A stretch of 64,000 nucleotides of DNA from Brienomyrus brachyistius (Eukaryota > Chordata > Actinopteri > Osteoglossiformes > Mormyridae). Below the pieces are notes generated by a model that saw nothing but the letters and a program-made list of their open reading frames with translations, did no database searches and was not told the origin of the DNA. Of this stretch, positions 55,401 to 64,000 are shown piece after piece. A program made the translations under genes and the position numbers. Each line of letters starts with the position of its first letter. Positions within the stretch are counted from its first letter, which is position 1. Location of the stretch: contig NC_064540.1 of NCBI RefSeq assembly GCF_023856365.1, positions 7,478,501-7,542,500 of the forward strand, in the 5' to 3' direction.

Positions 55401-56563
55401 CTTGGCCAAGATCGGCAAGACGTCGCTGATGTTATTTCCCACACCGGGGCCACCTAAGACATTGGAAAGCCTAGAGGTCAAACAGGAAAACAGGATTGAC
55501 CTGCATTCCCTTGCTGTGCATGCACACAATCTAAATTAATGGACAGTATAAACAGCACAATTTCCGATTAGATCCAAATAAGTGAAAGTGTGTGTGAATA
55601 TGGAGTGACCATGCCAAACTAGCAGTTAAACACACAACCGTCATATAATACATAATACACAGCAGTAGCAATCCAATACAGCTGTTAGACTACAAAGCAT
55701 TACACTGACACCATGGTTACATTGCCACTGTCAGTCAGAATAAAGTGCTACTCAACTAAATAACTGGTAATGCAAGTACATTTACCAAATATTAATCAAA
55801 CTAGTTTAATAAACAAAAGAAACTACCTTTTCTTTTGGCCAATATGCCGTACAACTCGTAAAAATTACAAACTATACGCATTACAAACACGCTGACAGTA
55901 AATGCAAACTTCATTTAGGCTACTTATGACCTTATGTCACGTAACAGTCTGTACATGTTGACGCACACTACAAAATACCGACTAAATTGCCGTAAATATT
56001 GTCATTCCATGTAATGACACCAGAGCGGATGATATATAAAGTACCGTGCACAGGCACGCCGTAGGGCTTGTTGATGGCAACGATGTCCTGGTTGTGGAAA
56101 AGCAGGCCCCGGTGCAATGCTTTGGCCAAGACGTTGGGATGGACGGACTGCAGCTGCTGGGACAGCTGCCGGAGCTCAGCGACACGCTTTTGCGCTGGGG
56201 ACACCGGGATCTGTGCAAACGCATGACCCATCATCACCGTAACCATGGAGTTACATGGAAAACGGAGTCTCCCAACATCGCTCCTAATACCCAGAAAATA
56301 CATACCTCGCTTTCCGCTGCTTTGTTTTTATCGCGCCGATGTCTCTGGGCTAAATCAATAGCCTTTAGACCAGTTTTGGCGGCCGCTGCAGTATGTGACG
56401 GCTGCTCTTTCTTCTTGGTAGCGGCAGCATGTGATCGCACGGCCGGATAAACAAATTGCTTTGCCGCGCACAGCGGCCGTACCTTCTCCGATCGGCAGTG
56501 AAGACTTTTAATCCAAAACAGGTCATTGTGACAGAGAGTTGTAAAAGTACGTACACTTTTCAT
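52439..56563 (-). CDS. rpusd4: RPUSD4, mitochondrial RNA pseudouridine synthase
   Basis: RPUSD4 is an RluA-type pseudouridine synthase of mitochondrial RNA granules, needed for 16S rRNA and acting on mt-tRNA. Exons in coding order: 56563-56306, 56210-56045, 55453-55249, 55148-55055, 54847-54697, 53540-53443, 52636-52439 (1170 nt, 389 aa; human about 377). Landmarks are [46 protein letters not shown], the catalytic-Asp motif in [62 protein letters not shown] and [14 protein letters not shown]. The N-terminus ([11 protein letters not shown]...) is basic with few acidic residues, as expected for mitochondrial import. The start chosen is the first ATG in frame; an in-frame GTG lies four codons earlier. 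All splice phases agree. Confidence 0.94.
53851..54455. mobile_element. MITE-like element in rpusd4 intron 5
   Basis: Left end ggggcgcttttccactgcac and right end gtgcagtggaaaagcacccc are reverse complements with one mismatch. Length about 605 bp. The inside contains repeated gtacc/ggtac words. Target duplication is not clear. Confidence 0.8.
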
Positions 56564-56579
56564 AGTTATTGACACTAAA

Positions 56580-58880
56580 ACGACTTGAAACGTGGTGCTA
56601 ATTTCATCCTTGAGTTAAAGGTCAGTTTAAAAAAAAAAAGACAAATACCTATACCGCCATCTAGTGTTCTGGAGTAAATAGCCAGCGCACCTGTGGGAAA
56701 CGCCGCTCCTTAAAACTGCATTTCTGCAAGTTTCTGTTAAGTATGGTTAACTGAATATATATTCTTCCTGCTTAATTTAGCTGCTTAATTTAATTAAATG
56801 TTTCTGGATCTAAATGTAAATGGATCTGTTTAATATATTTATATTGAATATGCTTGCTTATTAATGTGATTGCTTTTTGAATGTAACAAACGAATTAAGC
56901 ACATTTGAATTAAACTGAATTGACACGTGCACACGATTTGCACTTCGTGAAATGTATGAATATTCATATCTAGCACTTTTTATACATATTTCCTATTCGC
57001 ACGTCTTTGCTGCTATGAACTCGTGCAGTTTTTCCATTCATCGGTAAGCATACTTAGCAAATGCCAAGTGGTGTGACAGTCCCCAGGTTACGAACGAGAT
57101 ACATTCCCTAAGAATGTCTTTAAGTCAAATTTGTCTTTAAGTTGTCAAAATAATAATACAGTAATGATAATTATAGAGTACTGTTAAAAATAACTAGATA
57201 CAGTATTGAACTGTACCTTGAGCCGACGAACCGCTGAAGCTGTGCAAAGTTTTCCGTTGTCCGTAAGTCGACTGCTTGTACTTTCACTTCATTTTTTTTG
57301 CTTTGATGTAATGCAATAACTAACATCCAGGCTATACCCCAGCCTCGTGCTTCAGACCCTGACCCCATAACCAGTGGTGGATCTTGTTAAGGGCAATATG
57401 GGTTGGGGTTGACGGCTATGGGGGGTGGGGGGAGTGCATTGCAGCTTGTCAAGGGCACCAATGGGCCACCACTGCCAATGACCCTGATGAGGATAGGCAC
57501 CTGGAGGATGGATGGATGGATACTGCATCAGTCACAAGTGACAAGGGGGCAGAATAGTGCAAAGTAGTAGCCCAGTCAGTTTGTGTATCTACAGCTATTT
57601 AAAATCAGGTTAAAAACAGACATTCTGTCTACAAGTTAGGTATGTAATGTCTGTTTGCATTGCCTGTACACACGGTACACAATCTCTTGCTGTCGACCAC
57701 TCACATACAATGCACTTTATCTTGAAGAGGTGATCCAGAGCTTATCTCAGGCAACATATGACACAATGATTAAATACTATATGTAAGAAGAGATGTGTGT
57801 GATTGATCTCTTTGAATACCAGATCTGTGTGATAGAGTTCGCTGTGTACCTCATCTGTGAAACAGAATCTCATGTATACCACACCTGTATCATAACAGAT
57901 CACCCTCTACCTTACTTGTGGGTTAGATCCTGACATGCACCACACCAGTGTCACATCGGCATTTGTCTGAACAGATCACACCTGCTGGATACAGACCACA
58001 GGTGCCTTGGCTATAATACACCTGTAGTCAGGAGCATAGAAGTGTTCATATCGAGTATCATTTTTCGATTCTGCGACCTCCTGCAAGTTAACCTGTGACA
58101 GTCATCTATAATTCACTCACCAGTATGTAGTGAAGCCAGGAGCCCAGATGGCAATCCATTATTCAGCAGAACCTCTCACACAAACTCAACCCCCCCCCCC
58201 CCCACAAACACACACACTTGGATGAGGGACCTTAAACACCGAATGACACACTTTCGACATGCACACTTATGAGTGTGCTGACAAGCATCTTGTGCTAAGA
58301 AACTGGGGAAAGCATACAAAAGCTTGAATCAGCTGACAATGAATCAATGTAGACTCTACAAGGGATCCAAGCTTTCAAGTAAATGTCCACAGATCAGTTG
58401 TGTCTTTACTGAATCACAAGACATCTGCTTAAGCTTTTCCGTCTCTGCTCTTTGTTGGCAACGTAAGTCTCAATCCCAGGCTATGCTGATGTGCTGGAAT
58501 CCGCGGGATCTGCTCCATCCAGCAGGTGTCAAGTATCCCTTGAACCCGTAACTTCGGCTGAATGCAGAGCGGATCTGGTTTGTGTGATAGGGTGTCAGCC
58601 GTCAGCCTGCTGCCTTTTACTACAGCTCACACAGCAGCGACGATCAACAACTTACACATGAGCAGCTTTTGTCTTTGTTTTCTAATATAATGGATATTCA
58701 AAATAGCTTAGAAATATTTCACCTTTACAATAATCACGCACACCTTTGTCAAATAGCTATTCTAAATGATTGTATTGGTGTTCATAATTTATGTGGGCAA
58801 TAAATGCAGATATTGAGTCATCCACTTTGTTGATATCCCAGTATTGAATATCATGCCAAGAAGCCACTTTTAATTGTTTT
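56580..58880. other. Spacer between head-to-head rpusd4 and twf2
   Basis: No exon was recognised. Around 57078-57260 words such as ggttacgaacgagatac and cgtaagtcgactgc resemble one end of the TIR family at 35617 and 60583. A C-run of 16 lies at 58187-58202. Confidence 0.4.
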
Positions 58881-59245
58881 GACAGGCAAGTATGGAGAGA
58901 GGCTACCCCCTATCCCGCAGGAAGCGGCTCTCCGCTGCGTGACCACTCTGCCTGGCATTATTACAGATCTCTCGACGTTACGCGGATCGCGTTTCACGGC
59001 TCTGAAGTGCATCAGGGATCCCCAAATTCATCCCCGAAGCTGTGATGTCACACACCAGGAAGTAAGCCTGAGCCGGCGTCATTTCTGACTGCAGCTTGTA
59101 GGAGCCGAGCCGGGTCCTGGGCAATCGGTGTGTAGTTAGATTGGGGGAAACGAGGAACTACTAAAGGAAACGTAAGCACCGAAGCAAGAGAAAGAGAAAA
59201 CTGTGAATTATCTGCGCCGCGAAGTAATTTGAAGCTTGCATTGAA

Positions 59246-62200
59246 ATGTCACACCAGACTGGAATTCACGGTAAGGCAACCCCCGTTAGCGTGCAGTATA
59301 GGGATGGGATGCGGAATTTTTGCAACTCTCGGATCCTGTAGACTGCGCATTGTTGCAAAAGTTGCATATAAGTTTCAGTCCTTCTTGTGTTGTGTAGACA
59401 AAGTGCTGGTCTGCAGATTGCAGTTCTCAATCAGCTTAATATCCATAACCTAGTTGATTATTTAACAGGACATGCAAATAACAACAACAGTAAAACATCA
59501 GATATTCGTCTTAAACACAAGTTAATGGCAGACTTGCGTTCGATGAAAGCTGTCAGATTTAGAGAAGGTCTCTTTTGCCTTGTAGACCTGGAGGATTTCA
59601 CACTTGACACGTGCATGTGAAAGATTTTATTTCCCATCTGGAGTATAGGCGAGTGGCTGTAGTTTGAGGATCTTCTGAGGGGTCGATGCCGAGTCCTTTT
59701 AGGTGTCTTTTTATGTGGAGACACAGGAAGGGCACTCGGGCGCACCTGCGGACGCTAGCGGCTCTGCAAGTCTTGCGTGGTTGACCTGTGGTCGTTGTTT
59801 GCCCTGCTGTGTGAAAGTAAATGGATGAATGGATCAGTTCCAACCACTTCCGCAGCTGCGGTTTTGGTCCATTCTACATCGCGTTAAACCGACGTGATCA
59901 TGTTTCTGCATTTACGCTGCTTGATTCTGCTGTGAAGGTATTCAGGTAAAGTGCCTTTTATCAAGCGCGCAGGAGCAGGTCTGTAATATAAATTCCATCT
60001 CTTTTTCATCTTTAACTATAACTATGATGAGCAAGTAATATTCAATCTGTCTTGGGGATGATTTTTGCCATTGATTTTTGGTAGATCATTGACTCTTTGC
60101 AAAGTAAATAACACAATTTTTTTTGTCAATTTTGATCCATGTTTGATCAAGGGAGTTTGCATGTTCTCCCCATGTTGTCGTGGGGTTTCCTCCGGGTACT
60201 CCGGTTTCCCCCCACAGACCAAAAACAAGCTGAGGCTGATTGGACTTGCTAAATTGCCCGTAGGTGTGCATGTGTGAGTGAATGGTATGTGAGTGTGCCC
60301 AGCGATGGGTTGGCCCCCCATCCTGGGTTGTTCCCTGCCTCGTGCCCATTGCTTCCGGGATATGCTCCGGACCCCTCGCGACCCAGTAGGATAAGCGGTT
60401 TGGAAAATGGATGGATGGATTTGATCAAGGTTCATGGGTTACAGGCAAGCTGTACATTACGGTGTGAACTGATGAAAGAGGAACAGGATGTTCCAGAAAA
60501 GTTACTTACAGAGACTAGAAAATTGGCTGGTCAAGCTCCATACACAACCCTGCTGTTTAATAAAACTAGGGCTGTACAGAGACACAGACGCTCCTCTACT
60601 TACGGACTTTCAACTAACGAACTTTCAGACATACAAACGAATAGGACTGAAAGTCCAAATTGTGTTCCTTGGGCTCCCGTTTCCTGTCCGCTACATCAAT
60701 TTTTTTCTGCGCTCAAATTCCTCCTTGTATGACTTCTGGCCGCTACTCCCGCCGTGCAACAGCGTAGCGTGCGAACTCCCAGCATCCTAGTTCTTTGTAC
60801 TTGCATATACCGTTAAAATGATGTTGAATAACTACTTACGAACATTTCAAGTTACGAACGGCCGTTCGGAACGTATCTCATTCATAAGTAGAGGAGCGTC
60901 TGTATATTCTTTATTGTTTTGTGCCCCTCCTGTAATTTTGTGTACAAGTGACTGACTTCATTCACCCATGAATGAATAATTGGATTGATTAATTAATTAA
61001 CTAGAAGCCCTTATCTCATCTCTGCGCTGGACCAATGAGTGATTAGAGGTGTAGACTGCAGCCCTGAGCATAGCAGTGTGAGGTGTGTGTGGGGGTGTTA
61101 GAACAATGGACTGTGCACTGTTAGACTTACTTAACATACAGTAAATGTTTAATAAGGACTCAGGAGCCCTTCTGTGCTACACCAGAGCTACGAGGTGTCT
61201 GGATAGTTGTGTTTTACCGCATGTGTATTTGTGTACATTGTCCTGCATATGTCTGTATCTGGGTGTGTATGACTGGGTGTGTGAAATTGTGCGTTCACGT
61301 TATGAATGCCAAATGTGTGTGTGCATCGTGTGTGTCTGCACACATGTGAACCTGACTCCTGTTCTCAGTGGTAATGGGAGCTGGGGGAGGGGTGCTGTCC
61401 TACCTGTTCCTTGTCCTAGCTCAGTAATGTGCCCCCCCCCCCCCCCCCTCCCGGCCGCTTCAATCATTCATGCTCAGGTTGGGTCCCATTACTCAGATGC
61501 ACCGGACATCTGCAGCCCACAGGGACGGGGGTGGATGCCATTTCATTGGGCCACGACAACAGGTCTCTGGGAAGTCACATTTATTAATGGGACTGAAGCA
61601 TGGCTGGTTTGTACTTTTGGAGTAAAAACACTGTGAAGTGAGATGAAACAGAATACTTATTTCAATGTATTTTTAAGTAGCACCTTTTACAACACAGTTG
61701 CCCCAAAGCACATAACAAATGCAGCAATACATTTCTAGTTCATGGACACTAAACATCCATCCATCCATCCATCCATGCATCCATCCATGCATCCATCCAT
61801 CCATCCATCCATCTATCCATCCATCCATCCATCCATCCATCTTTCAGCTACTTTTTGCTGACTGGATCATGGGGAAAACTGAAGATCCACAGTACATGAG
61901 AATCAGAATGCCATTTATTCGCTAAGGACACTGATAGGAATTTACACGGCATTTTTCCTGGTGGGGGTGTTACATGTAGAAACTTGCATACAGGTGCATA
62001 TAAACATTGCGATTAAAAAAAAATAAATCGAGAGTGAATAGAAACAGCTGCTAGTTGTAATTTTTCATACGGTCATACCATCCAGACATTATACCAAGAT
62101 ATATATATATATATATATATATAATTGTAGAATTTGCTGCCCAGGAGACTAATTTTGTGTCTGTGTGTTCAGAATACTGAGGTACGCCCAAAAGGGTAAT

Positions 62201-63365
62201 GTGTTTATGGTGCCTACAGTCTGGGGGTAAAATTGTGATGATCTCCACTGTAAAGCCCACGATTTGTTGATGGCTGCTGTTGGAGTGGCTGATTGATACC
62301 CATAGACTGTGACAGGTACAGTGATTATGGATTCAGTGATGGGGGTATGGATATGTACAAGCATGATCTGGGAGTGGTTGAATTTTATAAGATGGAGGTG
62401 GTCATCTCACCCAAGTGAGCTCCACCACGTGGTGGGTCCCGGGAATGCAGTGTGTCTCTGGATGTATGATTTTATGAACTTTACCAAAGTATTTTAAATC
62501 AAGTTTAAGTTTTAATATGAATAATATCACTTTGCCATTATATCAGGTTTCATTAAAAATATAATTTGAATAATTTGTTCAATTAATCATTTGTTACAGC
62601 ATGAGCACTTTAACTGGTAAAACAGTCAGTAGTATTTGGCCATAAGAAGCCAAATAAATAAAACTTAAGGAAATTGTTGAATTCTTTGGCAACTTATTAT
62701 GTCTTAGTTTTGAATTAATCATTTTGATTGCATTTTATTATTGATGTACAAAACATCAGTGACTATGATATTTGTCAGATGGCTAACAGGTTAGATGTCT
62801 TATTGCGAGATCATCTGTCGGCTGGTTTGTGATGAAATCACATGTGACACACGGGGAACCCAGCAAAAACAAACAAATCCCAACACGACCAATGGCCAGC
62901 GAGCCCTCAGCGCTAAGAAACAGGGCTGTTGGGGACAAGGCCACCAAGTCCTACGACCCCACCGCCCCACCCCCACCTCTGTCACCCGAGGCGGTGCCCG
63001 AAGTGCCTGCTGGCTAAATTTGGGTGTGGAGGATCAGGTTCTGTCCCCTGGATCACATGCTCCTGCCCTAGTTACCACATCTCCCCGGCCCTGTTGCTCT
63101 CTCGCTCACATACGCCGGCCCTACAGACCGCGAGCACTTCTGCACCTTCCAGGCTCACTGATTCTTCTCCTCCGCCTGTGTCTCTCAATCTCTCCCTCAC
63201 CTCACCCCATCCTACCCCGGAGGGCTGTAGCAGTCTTGTGGGGAGGGGGGGTACAGACTGACCCCACCATGTTTCTGGTTCTCGTAGCGACGGCCGAGCT
63301 GAGGGAGTTCCTGGCCAAGGCCAGGTGCGGCGCGGTACGTCTCATCAAGGTGGTCATCAGGAACG
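59246..63365 (+). CDS. twf2: Twinfilin-2, first two coding exons (gene runs off the window)
   Basis: Twinfilins are two-ADF-domain proteins that sequester actin monomers and bind capping protein at barbed ends. Exon 1 (59246-59270) encodes MSHQTGIH and ends in phase 1. Exon 2 (63288-63365) continues with [20 protein letters not shown] and KVVIRN. Together they match the twinfilin N-terminus (MxHQTGIxAxxELxExxAxARxGxxRLIKVVI). KVVI and the ELREF words favour twinfilin-2 over twinfilin-1, which has RLLKISI. Both junctions have consensus donors (gtaagg, gtgagt). The downstream exons lie beyond 64000. Confidence 0.9.
60151..60420 (+). mobile_element. 5'-truncated tRNA-derived SINE with target duplication
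   Basis: It starts inside the body (gggagtttgcatgttctccc), lacks the pol III head and ends ggaaaatggatggatgga. The 11-bp repeat tttgatcaagg lies at both ends (60142-60152 and 60420-60430; its final gg overlaps the SINE start). In twf2 intron 1. Confidence 0.88.
60583..60904. mobile_element. TIR element, inverted relative to 35617-35926
   Basis: Starts acagacgctcctctacttac and ends ataagtagaggagcgtctgta. The inner sequence is the reverse complement of the first copy. In twf2 intron 1. Confidence 0.8.
61755..61842. repeat. (CATC)n microsatellite
   Basis: About 22 catc units with a few variants (catg, tatc). Confidence 0.97.
62098..62122. repeat. (AT)n microsatellite
   Basis: About 12 uninterrupted AT units in twf2 intron 1. 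Confidence 0.95.
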
Positions 63366-64000
63366 GTGAGTGCGGCCGAGTGCCGGCTGCTGGCTGTCCG
63401 TCTGTCCGTGTGAATCTCTTATTGTTTGGCGTCGCTTCTGAGAAGAGTGTGCATTGACTCTATATGTCTGTTCCATGTATTTTTCTTGTTTTGGGATGAA
63501 TATCTGAATGTCTATTTCTGTGTTTATATTTTTGTGGATAATGAATATGCGTTTGTGATGAAAGCTTGTTTACTCCTTTCTAAGACTGGGTCTGATTTTT
63601 CCAACAAGTTCCCTGTTCACAGCTCATTTTATGACTTATAGTCTTATGGGTCTGTTTCAATGTGCTTATGTCCATGTTGGATGTACGTGCTGGTGTGGTT
63701 CTTTGTGATTAACACCAGATTCCCCTCAATGTGAATTTTAATACTAATCTAGCTATACACTGGTCATTTAGCTAATGATTGGTCCACCGCTACTTGTTCA
63801 AACTATAAAGTTTCTCTATCGATCCATCTATTAAACTACTGAACATGTCAGTAGTGTCATTTCCATATTGTGGATGAATAATGAGCATCCCGATGCATAC
63901 AGCACTTGTCTACAGGTCATGTGACCTGCATTGGTTAGTGTCTTCCGGGGTATCTCCGCCTGGGCTCGTAATGAGGGCTGTCTGGTACAGCGAGGCCTGG
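63366..64000 (+). other. Start of twf2 intron 2
   Basis: Non-coding sequence after the gtgagt donor. No further exon was recognised before the window edge. Confidence 0.6.

Larger units (their letters stand above)
60905..63287. other. Remaining part of twf2 intron 1
   Basis: No additional exon was recognised. It holds a C-run near 61430-61450 and the two microsatellites listed separately. Long open frames at 62795-63457 are intron sequence without family similarity, apart from the real exon at 63288. Confidence 0.5.

Noticed and set aside
58324..59088. Upstream frames as possible twf2 leader exons
   Set aside because: No similarity to twinfilin; the N-terminus is fully explained by the ATG at 59246.
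61719..61925. His/Pro repeat protein
   Set aside because: Translation of the CATC microsatellite.
62795..63457. 220-codon frame on the + strand
   Set aside because: Mostly intron; only the 63288-63365 part is a real twf2 exon, in a frame set by the phase-1 junction.

Overview
The window looks like nuclear DNA of a ray-finned fish. It holds vertebrate genes split by GT-AG introns: the 3' end of appl1, a complete serine incorporator, an hnf4-family nuclear receptor, rpusd4, and the first two coding exons of twinfilin-2. These are set in AT-rich non-coding DNA full of fish-type tRNA-derived SINEs, hAT-like MITEs, a CR1/L2-like LINE and long microsatellites. A basal teleost lineage is possible, but the species cannot be fixed from the sequence alone. 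Exon limits were derived by hand from reading frame, GT/AG signals and remembered homologues.

Layout. 497-4177 (+): last ten coding exons of appl1 (end of the PH domain, PTB domain, C-terminus). 8373-12260 and 14442-18205 (+): two tandem copies of a segment of about 6 kb, each carrying an intact two-exon piggyBac-derived (PGBD-like) gene. A degenerate DDE_4-type transposase fossil and a SINE lie between them. 18960-21230 (-): a dead BED/hAT (ZBED-like) transposase, interrupted by a SINE-like repeat, a tRNA-Arg pseudogene and a possible solo LTR. 22009-33897 (+): a ten-exon SERINC gene with a 5 kb first intron full of repeats. 36860-43643 (-): an HNF4 receptor, tail-to-tail with the SERINC gene. 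47868-48714 (-): a 5'-truncated LINE. 50588-51082: an inverted repeat beside a mini-ORF with a psq/CENP-B-like helix-turn-helix. 52439-56563 (-): rpusd4, head-to-head with twf2, which starts at 59246 (+) and runs off the right edge.

The host genes do not form a pathway: endosomal adaptor, membrane lipid-handling protein, transcription factor, mitochondrial RNA pseudouridine synthase, actin regulator. The SERINC-HNF4 neighbourhood resembles the mammalian HNF4A-SERINC3 neighbourhood, so the block is probably old.

The most unusual content is the PGBD-like pair. Both copies keep full-length frames (604 and 669 aa), the same intron position and a cysteine/histidine-rich tail. Both appear to have lost the second catalytic aspartate of the piggyBac transposase and to have Asn at an Asp position after the third. 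No terminal inverted repeats were seen. A 431-bp block covering the altered site is almost identical between copies while adjacent exon sequence is clearly diverged, which suggests gene conversion. This fits a pair of domesticated, catalytically dead transposase genes; it is an inference to be tested.
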